DNA of 64,000 bases, taken from NCBI GenBank assembly GCA_947247005.1, contig OX365952.1:44744722-44808721 (forward strand), given 5' to 3'. This stretch comes from Spisula solida. Lineage: Eukaryota > Mollusca > Bivalvia > Venerida > Mactridae. Of the stretch, positions 37,401 through 48,689 are shown piece by piece. The position numbers and the translations under genes were made by a program. The notes under the pieces were generated by a model, which searched no databases, had not been told where the DNA came from, and worked only from the letters and a program-made list of their open reading frames with translations. Numbering within the stretch: the first letter of the stretch is position 1; each line of letters begins with the position of its first letter.

Positions 37401-37604
37401 GGTTTTGTAAGTACGAGAATTGGTTTCTACCTACCTGTGTTTGCATGATCATAACATAAAAACTACGAAAGTGTTGCATTCAAGATTTTCGGGCATGGTT
37501 ACTGGAGGATATATCAAACTTTTAAGGTAAGATCAAACTGAATCAGGAAAGGTCGCAATTTTAGTTTCCTTCCTTACCGTTTGGACCTAGTTATTGAAAA
37601 TCAG
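34452..37604. mobile_element. 3.15-kb inverted-repeat element studded with AAACCTTCGTTAT motifs; class unknown
   Basis: Bounded by a perfect 23-bp inverted repeat: CTGATTTTCAATAACTAGGT at 34452-34474 and its complement at 37582-37604. Copy B lacks it: there the left flank (CCACCTCACCTTCAA) is followed within about 12 bases by the right flank (ATATGTCTCTGGTAA) near 46060. Inside are about a dozen copies of a 13-mer. Plus strand: 34631, 34837, 35030 (variant), 35186 (GTGAT), 35201 (variant), 35523, 36476, 36660, 37016. Minus strand: 35542, 35881, 35901, 37393 (variant). A perfect hairpin of two motifs lies at 35524-35553. One 102-codon ORF (36001-36309) is inside. Known DNA-transposon transposases were not recognised. 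Confidence 0.75.
36001..36309 (+). CDS. Hypothetical 102-residue ORF within the motif-rich element
   Basis: ATG 36001 to TGA 36307, with an in-frame TGA at 35986 and A at -3. The product is hydrophilic, rich in Lys, Glu and Asn, with a charged central stretch (GEKGETSKTENTKNNRYEDV) and no signal peptide or membrane segment. No domain was recognised. It is the only sizeable forward frame in the element and lies at its middle, between motif clusters at 35.9 and 36.5 kb. A chance ORF in AT-rich DNA remains possible. The overlapping minus-strand frame is hydrophobic and is taken as its shadow. Confidence 0.3.
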   Translation: MKTTYDWNERECAVIMYVPLNCQKEGEKGETSKTENTKNNRYEDVRKIQEERETGIVVEIKYAVGNHVTTECKDSLFIDNIVNQDDENHEVNFVKTNMQFFY

Positions 37605-38570
37605 TGTAATATGTCTCTGGTAAACGTGTCACATGTCCTTGAAAGATAAACTGTTCTACTTCCCTCTTGAGATCTCGGACACGTGCTGTGTTCTATTATT
37701 TGTCGTGTATGATGTTTGGAAGACAGTTGCATTCTCTCTAACAGAGTACTTGATTACCACTCTACACTTTCCCTGTGAACGTTCAAATCTCAGCATGAAC
37801 GTAAAGGGAGTCAAGGGACTGTATAATATTGAATAATTAAACGATCTTTGCAATAAAATAATATGACCTTTCAAGTTAAGGATGTAATTAGCAGTGCAGT
37901 CTTTCTGTCTGTCCTGAATCGTTTCTTCGTACATAATAACTGAGTATTGCGACTCCTTTTGTGCTTATTTGGTGAGCACGCCCGCGGTATCTCTACATGT
38001 ATGTCAGTATTACCAGGGACGTCTGTGACGACAAAAATCGCTCAAGCCTCTTCCATTGATGTTTGTTCTATTACTGGCTTATACTGGCTTTAGGAAAATG
38101 TGTGCGCTTGTGTGTTTGGTTCTACCTATACCGGTAAAATCAGTGCTAGAATGGACATATGGGATATTCCCTCTTGCATAATTGTTCATTATATTGTATG
38201 TAGAAGTTATTCGATTAAACACCAATTAAAATGATCACATTCCATCTAACGTCATTAAAAGCTGATACAGTAAATCTGCCATACATGTTATTGATACCGG
38301 TAGGCATTTGGTGGCATTTGTCTGGAGTGTCGTTTGTCCATTATAATTATGTGAAATATATTCTCAACGATCCTAAAATATTCATACGTTCTGTCATAGT
38401 TGCATCAAATAAAGATAACGCGATTGCTCTTTTGACAGTGCATTCGTAATCCAATTACCAAAACCATTATATTTTTTATGCATTTAAATATCACTTGCTA
38501 TTACAAAATAGTGCCGGGACATTTGAAGGACAGATGTAGTAACACTGGCTTATTGTTGTACTGGGGTTTA

Positions 38571-38795
38571 AGCCAGGTCCCTGGTCCCACTGAGGAATTC
38601 CACATTGGCGATGTTCTCCCGATTTCTTCAATTAGCACCCGATTCATCACAATTTCCTCCGATATCACGAACTGTCTCATGACTTCCCCGATTTTTCCCT
38701 TGACCACGAGGAACCTGTCCCCGATGTCCTGAAAGCTCATTAATATCAATAAGGAGTACATCGCCGAGGCAAAAATGCTTAGTGTGACCAAGGCT
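38571..38795 (-). mobile_element. MITE family B, 225 bp, with TTA target duplication and empty site in copy B
   Basis: Ends AGCCAGGTCCCTGGTCCCAC and …AAGGCT with TTA on both sides (38568-38570, 38796-38798). Copy B reads CTGGGGTTTAGTAGCC (about 48639-48654) with a single TTA and no insert. A 3-bp TTA target is typical of PIF/Harbinger MITEs. ORFs at 38478-38732 (+) and 38501-38791 (-) are products of this insert. Confidence 0.93.
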
Positions 38796-38870
38796 TTAGT
38801 AGCCTCAATTAGTTATGTTGTTGTTTCCCTTCATTCATTAAATGAAGGAATGAAAACACATGGGTTCCTA

Positions 38871-39744
38871 ACTAGAATACCGGCCTTCCGTAGCCAGAAT
38901 TCAGAGCATAGGTCGGACTCTTTTCTGGTGTTAACCTAATATTAAAAGTACGCTTTGTAATGTAAGTCGTTGCTAACACAAAAAGTACTGTCCAGTTAGG
39001 ATAATGTGATAGTCACGCTTTATTTTATATGTAAACAAAATGTTACAACCGTTGTCTGAACAGGTATCGTATTTTATTTTAGCATTGCAGTTATAGATGT
39101 CTAGATAAGCCTTTATAATTGGTTTTACACCGACATAGTGGACTAGACCACAGCGTTACTCTATTAAAGATTTTCAGCTGCCGCTGACTAAGAACATCGA
39201 ATTAAATGTAGGGGTCGACTCAAAGGGAATCTTTAAATTTTACTAGCTGCATGGGGATCATGCAATACCATGGGTGTCGTTATTTTAGTTAGGTTTAATA
39301 AATGCTATTATTAGTAATAATGTTTTAACATAATTATGCAATTTAGTCACTTTGATGGCCGACCAAACCGATGTATAATTCGTGTTTGCAAACGGCTAGG
39401 GATTCGAAATGTATAAACAATTATACATGGCTCCATAACATAAACATAACATAACGTTGTATGTATTGATTGACTATATCACATAGTATAAATTTTTATA
39501 GGGTGGCCAATTAAAAATTCGGCGTAATGTATATTCTATACTAAAATTCAAAACAAACAAGAAGTAAACTCTTAACAACAGCTTAGGGCTACAAAAATAG
39601 TATCCGATGCCTTATATCGTTGTTCAGTGACTCTTTAGTTGTCAGTGCCCCTTTAACTTTTTAAGTTTAAATTAGTTTGATAAAACCCCTACAAAACCTC
39701 GTCATTCGCTCCCCGTAGTCAGCGTCAGCTTAAAATCTCTAGTA
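38871..39744. other. Junction between the two duplication copies
   Basis: Sequence not matched in either copy. Contains no recognised gene. AT-rich. Confidence 0.5.
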
Positions 39745-40849
39745 GGCATTGACAATAAAGGCAAACAGGAGACAGTCATAATTATGAATACAGGTCAAAT
39801 AATAACCAATGTGCCTTCAATATGAAATCAGTTTATCATTTCGTAGTTGTTATTCATAATACTTATTATTGGTGGTTTATTAATCATTAATGCATACTCA
39901 TAAAGTTGATTAAATCTGGTAATAAAAGTACGCTATCAGGTCTCTGTACGTCCATGCACGAGTGTAAAAACAGTTACAAGTGGAACAGTCCTATCTACAT
40001 TGAACTTCAAACACCAGTATTACTTACTTAGACCCACTGCTCCCAAGGGGAGCACATGTCCTCCGAATAATTCCCTCCATCTGGCTATGTGTGTTGCAGT
40101 TCGTTCGTGTTCCTTGTGTTACCGCTTTTATTTCCGTATCAACATTTTGTGTTGCGTGGACTTCCTTTTCGCCTTTTTAATTCTCAATATACCCATGGCA
40201 AAATGATAATTACACAGACTTATATATTTCTCCAACTGATCCACATTCTAGTCAGTGATGTGAATGAACGGTAGTAGAATTAATTATGATATTACTACTC
40301 TCAATGTAAACTTTGTACACGTGTCTATCTCTTTAATGCTATGTTTTCCGTCCTTTCGTTATTATCTTTTTGCCATAATTGAAGACCTTGTGTTTATGTT
40401 TTACCATTGTTATTCGTGTATACCTCTGATGTTCATAGTGTGACAATGATTTGCCTGAGCGAAAGCGACACTGATTTGTATATAGCGATTCTGGTACATA
40501 ACGTTATAATAACATGCCAGCTATCTTTACATTTTCCAGTACAAATGTCAAAAACTTGTCAATTCGAATATTGCCAGGCTTCTATGAAATACAATGTTAT
40601 TAACGCACCCCTGTTTTATAACCACTCAGCTCGTCTTGCCTGACGTTCCAATAGTTATACTGCATTTGTTTTTGTTTAAGAATAGATATAATGTAGATTC
40701 ATCCAAATAGTTTCTTGCATCAAAGACCTTGTAGATTGCAATGTTGACGTATTTACTACAGAACATCTGTTCCATGAAACTACTGCATCCGTTGTTATAG
40801 ACTGCATTCTCTAATTCACATCTACGAGTAAATAAAATGAAACAAGACA

Positions 40850-40912
40850 AACTCCAGGATTTATCGACGTTTCGACTATATTTACAAGTCTTCTTTAAGA
40901 ATATTAACAAAT
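40850..40912 (-). repeat. Broken counterpart of the hammerhead-like motif
   Basis: Matches 30561-30624 except that CCTGACGAAG has become TTAAAGAAG on the minus strand, destroying the core. Confidence 0.5.
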
Positions 40913-42408
40913 TGATAAACAACTAATACATATCTACGAGTAATAAATACTTATGGTACATGTATAAAGAAATGATTTATATTACATTTAAAGGTAACTG
41001 ACCTACACACAAACAACAATATAAACATAGACAATGTAATGTTTGTTCCTTGATGCAACATATTTATTTCTTTATTAGTGACAATCATGTTATCATATCG
41101 CTGCCTTAGAATTAGAAGGTCGTAAGTACTCATGGATATTTAACATCTGCATCTCAATGCGCTTCGTATGAGCCTATTGTCATGAAAACCGGCATGTTCC
41201 GAACATTCCATGCTGCGACATTGTGTACGGAATATGATACAAGTTGTGTTTTTATGATATAATATTGCCGTGACGTGTGCAGTACAAATTAAATTATTGC
41301 ATTCGGCTTGTTTAAAATATTGGACATAATGTTGAGTTGGGTACTAGTATATGAGGGCCAGTCAAAAAGTCAGATTCCTGTCTTTGATATTCGTATGTGA
41401 TGTATACAGATGTATACAGATGTGATAGATATTTTATCCGTGTCGAATGTTATGTCGCCGTATGTCTTTTGACGTTTTTAGGTACCATAGCTAAATAAAT
41501 ACATATACCTGTACGTTATACAGACTCTTATGAGAGAATATCATGATGGAACATTTATGTATTTTTCTCTCTTGCTTATAATTTACTCTATTGTCACGTT
41601 TTTGGTGTGTGTACACACATCCTTTCCTTGACAATGTGCGGTTAAATATTGTCATTATGTCATGTCATCGCGTAAATGGTGTATTGTATACGTATGTTCT
41701 CATGGACCCTTTTGAATTTTGAAATAAACGTCTTCTCTATGAAACATGCATCCGTCTCAGTATGTTTACTTCCAATATAATAATATATCGGACGGGAAAA
41801 CAGCATTTAGCAGAACAAATAATGCTAACAAACATGCAAAACAAAAAATGAATACGAACGGCACAAAACATCCTTCCCAAAATACACCAAAACAAATAAA
41901 CCCCACAAAAGCAAGACAAAAGGACAAACATCAAATGAACAAAAATCATATAACTGCACTATGTGCTATCATTATCATAACGAGGACATTTTAAGACAAC
42001 AATTATTTATGAACAATACTACTCGCAGTGCATTGTATCACAAAAACAGGTACTATATGCGATACCAGTCTGCCGCTTGTTTGGAATGATCAGCCTTGAA
42101 AAGCCATTATCATCACAAAACAACTAACCAGTCCTTCACCTAACACAACTATGTCATTGCCAAAAGTGATGTACAAGTATCTGATAAAAACCACAAAGAA
42201 GATGGTAGCACAGTTTAGGCAACACCAAAGAGATAATATCCGATTGGACCTGATATGACATTTTAGGTACCAAGCATAGTCAATCAATGCACTGAAGGTA
42301 CCCCCGAACAGGCCACCAGACAGGGAATGTAGCATTCAACTGAAACAACAGAGCACAAAGGCTAAAAAAGAACACACAGCTTAAAAATGCCAAAATTTAA
42401 TAGGAAAT

Positions 42409-42520
42409 CGGACAGGGAAGGCAGCACTTATCTCAACCAGCCGAGCGTAGAAACATAAAAACGGCACACAGCACAACGCCCAACACATTAGTGAACAAGA
42501 AAATGAACTTAACCGCTAGG
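42409..42520 (+). repeat. Repeat R1, short copy in duplication copy B
   Basis: CGGACAGGGAAGGCAGCACT then AACCAGCCGAGCgtAGAAAc. Paralogous to 32359-32470. Confidence 0.75.
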
Positions 42521-43659
42521 CCCAAGTCCCAGCTGTCGAAAAGCTTCAAATTACTTAGTTTCAGTTATAAAAAAGCTAAGTGCCCTAGTTCCAGCAATAA
42601 AAAGCTCTAGTTCCAACAAGCCACAAGGACAAATGCATGTATAAAAATGAACATTAAAGGGAACCTGAACAGTTTCAAACATATGACACATAGGCTGATT
42701 AGCATATTGCAGCATCCGCTTGAATATCATAAGATATAAGCGTTGGGGCAGAGATAAAAACAAGATCATATAGACAGTACTACATGGTACAATCAAGGTT
42801 TCTTCGCTTTCCGTTGTCATTGATGATTTATCAGACGAACCTACAAACAGTGGAAATCAAGGCATTCAGATACTGCCTAATGCTATTTAATTAATAATAA
42901 TTTACTGATGTTTGCAGATGTTTGCAAGCGATAATGCATTGATGGCTGGTAATATCTGTGGACTACAAAGGCAAACATCTGGCTTTAAAGCATGTTGTGA
43001 TCAGCATTACATGTCAAACGGTAGTAAATTAGTGCGATATGAACGTGTACATACAATTTAGGCTATTAGGTGTGCTGGTCTTCATGTAAATGTTACAACT
43101 ATCTTAAAGCAATATCACATAAGAGTGACAATGTCAGATGTAACAGCAAAGTGTCCTAGTCACAGTGGTAGTAGGACTATACTCTCGTGTATAATTTATG
43201 TCCATGTGTTATGACGTTCTGTATGTCATGGTTGTGAAATAGATATATGCAACGCCGTAAGTGTTTACAAGTAACAAACTCATTTCAAAACGCATCAGTA
43301 GACTCGCATCATAGTACCCACAAAACTGGAGTTACATTACTAATGGTCACAAACTCATGCATTTTAAACGCTTGATAATTTTGGTTTTTATTTCGGCTAT
43401 GTTTGACGGATTGGTAGAAGGAAGAGTAGTGTTTATGTCGCCGTTTATTTTCATCTTTTCGTTTGTACTTCGTTGTGTTCTGCTTTTCCAAGTCCAGACC
43501 ATTATTATCGTTTTGGGTATATCAAAGCAGCACGGAACTAGTGCACGTTGTCTAGAAATTTGAGTTGGTAGATACATCATCGTGGGAAAAGGACTCGTAA
43601 GGTTGATAGTATGAGGAACTGTAAATAATTTTACGGTACAGGATTTGCTTATTATGTTG

Positions 43660-43678
43660 CCCCCCCCCCCCCCCCCTT
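43660..43678 (+). repeat. Poly(C) run expanded relative to copy A
   Basis: About 19 consecutive C here, against the interrupted tCCCCCtCCC in copy A (about 33105-33115). Simple slippage. Confidence 0.9.
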
Positions 43679-44389
43679 GAACTCGTCAGCCCATTTGACT
43701 TATGAGACGCCTATCGTTTGTTCGCACTGTAAATCCCGAATCCTTTCTCATATTGCCGGACGCCTGGTGGATTATTATCTAGCTAGTGGCTCACCAACAA
43801 ACCGTATCAGTTCTTACCCAGCTTCCACTGGGATTCAAACCATCGGTTTTCCGCTTCCAAGGCGGACTATTTCCCTTTTAAAACCAATAAACTGTTGTTT
43901 TTGACTAGGCCAACTGACTCTACACTAATGAATAACTTACACGATGTTTCTGTTTTATTCCAACAGTGCGTATATGTTTGCTAATTGACTTTGTCTTCCA
44001 ATATAATAGCATTTATATAGCTGACAAAACATTGTCATTAATTTCATACATAATTTATATAGTCCTGATCATACCATACATAAATCCTGCAATCTAGCTA
44101 ATGAATACCATTGTTGGTATTATGAATACATTAAAAACAACAAAACTCAATTACCTAATTACTTTATTAATCTAGTATAAGTATCTCGTCACCGTCACCA
44201 CCATCCATAGTAGTATCATAGAGAAGGTCTCGACTATACGAAGCAAAATACATGAATAACCAAAACTTATTGAATCTAGGTCATTCAGCTGCTGTGCTCG
44301 GCTTGTTTAATTAATGAGGCTGGGTCTTTCAGCTAGGGCATCAAACTTGTTGAAACTAAACCATCTGACTGGGGCTTTCAGCTTTTTAT

Positions 44390-45262
44390 GCTCCCCGAAA
44401 ATTCGGGGGAACATATAGTTGCCGCTTTGTCCGTCCGTCCGTCGTTCCGTCCGTCCGTCCGATATTTTTGTCCGGAGCCTAACTCAAAAAGTAGGTGAGG
44501 TATCATTATGAAACTTCATAGGTGAATAGATCTCAATGAGTAAAAGTGCAGTGCTCAAGAACCACAACTATACATAACCTATTTTTGGAGTTATTGTCCT
44601 TTGTTATTTTTCATACTTAGCTCTTTGTCCGGAGCCTAACTCAAAAAGTATATGAGGTAGCATCATGAAACTTCATAGGTAGATAGATCTCAATGAGTAG
44701 AAGTGCAGTGCTCACGAACCACAACTCTACATAACCTATTTTTGGAGTTATTGTCCTTAATTCATGTCCGGGCCATAACTCAAACAGTATTTGAGATATC
44801 AATTTAAAACTTCATAGGTGAATATATCTCATTGAGGGGACGTGTAGTGCATAAGAACCATAACTATTCATTGCATACGTGTGGAGTTATTCCCCTTTGT
44901 AATTTTTCATACTTAATTCCTGTCTATGCCATAACTCAAACAGTATTAGAGATATCAATTTGAAACTTCATAGGTAAATATATCTCATTGAGGGAAAGTG
45001 CAGTGCCTTAGAAACATTAATCTTCATAGCATATTTTTGAAGTTATGGCCCTTTGTAATTGTTCATACTTAATTCTTGTCCAGGTCATAACTCGTACAGT
45101 ATTAGAGATATCAATTTGAAACTTCATAGATTAATAAATCTCATTAAGTTATAGTGCGGTGCCAAAGAACCAAAACTCTCTTTTGCATATTTCTGGAGTA
45201 TTTTTTCTGTGACAATCATCCCACGGGGAGCAACACCCGTCACTGACGGCTCTTGTTAAATG
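44390..45262 (+). repeat. (TCCG)n-headed cassette with five ~156-bp tandem units, copy B only
   Basis: Opens TGCTCCCCGAAAATTCGGGG then GAACATATAGTTGCC, a (TCCG)n tract, and units beginning near 44469, 44627, 44765, 44921 and 45077. Each contains taACTCAaaaAGTA, GAtATCAaTttGAAACTTCAT, ATCTCaatGAGt and GGAGTTATtgtCCTTTGT. It closes CCCACGGGGAGCAACACCCG, TCACTGACGGCTCTTGTT. CCCCGAA/CCACGGGG form weak inverted ends. No ORF. The architecture recalls oyster pearl elements/Helitron-like repeats with central tandem cores, which is inference only. Confidence 0.85.
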
Positions 45263-45483
45263 CTGAAACTAGTTCATTCAACTGTAAACGTAGCATTCAG
45301 CCTTTTAATAATATTATTTTTTAACGATTTAGAACTTCAGAAGCTATAACTAGGTATTTCAGCCGTTTTACTGTTGAAACTGTGTCATTTAGCTTGGACA
45401 TTCAGCCTTTTGATTGTTGCAACTAGTTCATTTAGCTTTTTGATATCTGTGACTTAGGCGGATCATTTCTTGTTCGGATTTGT

Positions 45484-45551
45484 GCCTTGTACATGTTTTT
45501 ATGTTTACTGTGCTCGGCTGGTTAAGTTGAGTGCTGCCTTCCCTGTCCAAC
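45484..45551 (-). repeat. Repeat R1 head, minus strand
   Basis: The plus strand reads TGCTCGGCTGGTTAAGTTGA then GTGCTGCCTTCCCTGTCC, the complement of the R1 head. Confidence 0.75.
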
Positions 45552-46313
45552 TTAATACTATCATTGTGACATAATATCTTATAGAACTCAAGAGGAGAAA
45601 GCAAGCATCTATGTGAAGTTGGTCATTGTGTTGCGATGCATTTAGCTACAGTCACTTTCATATTTTATAAAAGTGCAAGTATTATATGCGCATGCGTGAA
45701 GATCAACGTCCCCAATGGACTGGTTAGTATGCTCATGTGTAACTTGGCAGATGAAAATGTTTCATAGACAATAGATGTAAACAAGCATACACCTTACGTA
45801 ACAAACATTGAACATGTTGTCTGGGTAGGTTTTTCTTAGACAGTTGAGTGATTTGATGACGAGATAATTGTTTATATCCTTAGTCACGAACATTATTCAT
45901 CGTTTATTTGATCTTCAAATTCCCCCTATACTCAACAGTACATACTATGATTCAACGACTGTTTGGCATATATTATTTGTTTTTGTATGCAACAACTGAC
46001 TCAAAATATCCACTTCCAACCGGAATCCACCTCACCTTCAATACCAAGCTGCGATATGTCTCTGGTAACGTGACAACTTATCAAAATATTATGATGATTC
46101 TTACACGAGTTAATGTGTTTTTGTATACGAAGTCTTTGTTTTAACATTCACAAAAACAATGTCATCGACCTCATTTGTGGTTACGTGCGTTTTGTACATT
46201 ACATAATCAGGTGCACCATAGAAGCGTATTTGACTCTGCAACGGTGTTTTTAAGTAGGAAATAAAATGTATAAACAGTTTAAGGTTTGGTACACATTGGA
46301 ACTTTCTATCCCC

Positions 46314-46395
46314 AGTGACCCTTGTCACTGTTCGTACCAAGGCGACTTGTCACTGTTCGTACCAAGGCGACTTGTCACTGTCCGTACCAAGCGGA
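46314..46395 (+). repeat. 25-bp tandem repeat, three units
   Basis: TTGTCACTGTTCGTACCAAG plus GCGAC repeated, starting 46322, 46347 and 46372 (third unit TCCGT and GCGGA). A related phrase, CCGCCTTGGTACGGACAGCGAC, lies inverted near 25018. Confidence 0.85.
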
Positions 46396-46484
46396 TGACC
46401 TTTAGTGAAACTTCTTTTATGTATGTATTTTATAGTTAAACAGAAACTACAATAGCATACTAGTCATCGTGCCTTTTTGTAAAA

Positions 46485-46740
46485 CTTTTTTCATATTATA
46501 TGCACCATTCTGCAATTTCGCTGTCCAGCATAGCGCTGCTTCTTTTCTTTCAAAAGTGGACTGTATCTGTTGAGTGTTGTTTGTGGGTTGTCCTTGTGGT
46601 ATGTGGTCGTCCTCTTGGCCTGTTCTTGTCCTCTGACTCTTGCTCCGGATTTGTTTGACTGTCTGTGGCGGATGGGATGTCGTGTTTAGTATTTCGTGCT
46701 CTGCTCTTTCGTTTTGATGGTGCCTTCCCAATCCGATATT
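46485..46740 (-). repeat. Repeat R1, long copy, minus strand
   Basis: Complement shares CGGAttGGGAAGGCacCA, caGAGCACGAAATACTAAAC, CCACAAGGACAACCCAC, CTTTTGAAAGAAAAGAAGCAGC and CGAAATTGCAGAATGGtgCA with 24640-24930. A 94-codon minus-strand ORF covers it. The same frame is not kept in the other long copy, so it is not taken as a gene. Confidence 0.75.
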
Positions 46741-46999
46741 TTTATCTTTCTAAAATAGAATGACATCGTAATATAAAAACTAGTGCATACATGAACTCAA
46801 AGATTCGACCTCTCATTTCAAAGACGATGTTTCTCTTGATAAAACTTTCAATTCCTACATTTATATTTAAGCAGTTCAAATATGTTGGATGAGTAAATAT
46901 GTACCTACATATCTGTGTCATTCCTTTGTATTTTGTGCATAATCACTGTCACCAGGAAATTGTACTTCTCATGTTCAGGGGAATCCTGGTCGGTATCAA

Positions 47000-47700
47000 T
47001 TGTTTAGGTAAGACTAGATAGTAATTTGATTCGGATATGATTAGTGAAAAAAACACTTGTCTGGCAAATATCAAGACGCTCGTTATAAAAATGAATAATA
47101 TAAGACAATACACAGTCTGAACCTTAATTATCTTCCGAGACGGTACATATTATCATGGATAGTTTGCTAAATAATTCCATTGGTAATTTCGATTTCATCA
47201 GAGGAAGTCATTCTGTCTCCATGAACTGAGGCGATGTAACCACATTTTGCGGTAATGTTCATTATGTAGCACTTAAATAATATGGTGAAGATCACCCGAT
47301 CTTTACGTGACGGACTCACCTTTAACATAGGACTGGGTTTCTCTATTAAATATGTATGTTAGATCTTTGAGTTTAGAATATTCGGATATTATGGCGTTTA
47401 TTGTCAAAACTATTACATATGGTTCATTGTTCTGGACTTAATTACCTTTTTTCACTCCCAAGCACCTGACAACTTCCCCATAAATGGAGGACATGTAACG
47501 TTGTCAATGTGACTAATGAACATGACCTACCAAAACGGTAATTAGGCCTATAGCTACCACCTAGAGATCTTCTCTCGTTTCAAATTGGACTCATTCGGCT
47601 AAACAAATCGTTAGATATAATAATGAAAATGATTGTATCTGTGTTCTTATTAAATGCAAAATAACTGTTGTGGCTTCTCAATTTATTTGAAGTACGAGTA
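47000..47700. other. No recognisable feature (copy B-specific)
   Basis: AT-rich DNA with no counterpart in copy A and no supported gene or element ends. Confidence 0.4.
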
Positions 47701-48689
47701 ACTTTGTTAGTTCACACTTTGCACGTAAAGATACACGTTGTCCTACTTCCCTCTAATGATCTCGGACACGTTGTTGTGTTCTATTATTTGTTGTGTAAGC
47801 TGTTTGGAAGACAGAAGCATTCTCGAACATAGAACTTGATTACCATACTACACATTCCTTGTGAACTTTCAAAACTCAAAAATGTTATGAACTGAAAGGA
47901 ACTGTAAATTGTTTAATAAAACAATCTATGCAATAAAATAATGTGCCTTTTCAAGTTAAGGATGTTATTAGCAGTGCAGTCTTTCTGTCTGTCCTGAAAT
48001 CGTTTCTTCGTACGTAATTACGGAGTATTGCGTCTCTTTGTGTGTTAAGTTGGTGAGCACGCTTGTTGTATCTCTATGCCAGTATTTCAAGGGACGTATG
48101 TGACCATGGATGCAAGTGACGACAAAAAACGCTCAAGCCTTCCACTGATTCATGTTCGAATAGTGGCATGCGGAAAATGTGTGCGCGTGTGTGTGTGGTT
48201 CTAACTATATTAATGTTAGAATAACCATATGGGATATTCCCTCTTGCGTAGTTGTTTATGATATTTTATGTACAACATATTCGATTAAACACCAATTAAA
48301 ATGAACAAATTCCATCTAACGTCATAAAAAGCTGATACCGTAAATCTGCCATATAAATGGTATCGGGTGAACATGTTATTAATACCAGTAGGCATTTTGT
48401 GGCATTTGTCTGTAGTGTCATTTATCCGGCATAATTATGTGAAATATATTCTCAACGATCCTAAAATATTCATACGTTCTGTCATAGTTGCATCAAATAT
48501 AGATAACGCGATTGCTTCCCTGACAGTGCATTCACAATCCAATTACCAAAACCATTATATGCATTTAAATATCTTGCAATTACAAAAAAATGCCGGGACA
48601 TTTGGAAGGACAGCTCGTTACAATGGTTTACTGTTGCACTGGGGTTTAGTAGCCTTAATAAGTTATGTTGTTGTTTCCCTTTTTAACCC

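Larger units (their letters stand above)
23640..38870 (+). repeat. Segmental duplication, copy A
   Basis: Collinear with copy B (39745-48690). Matched blocks include 23816-24370 with 39757-40290, 29967-30720 with 40297-41010, 30955-32595 with 41018-42645, 32600-33790 with 43150-44250, 33835-33895 and 34074-34437 with 45581-45650 and 45655-46020, and 37610-38850 with 46055-46080 and 47735-48680. The best stretch (31.29-31.96 kb against 41.34-42.01 kb) differs by only a few bases. Copy A alone holds 24.38-29.96 kb (with the RT element), the 145-bp hAT MITE, the 3.15-kb element, and the 225-bp MITE B. Confidence 0.93.

Noticed and set aside
46447..46731. 94-codon hydrophilic minus-strand ORF that looks coding
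   Set aside because: It coincides with repeat R1, and other R1 copies do not keep the frame.
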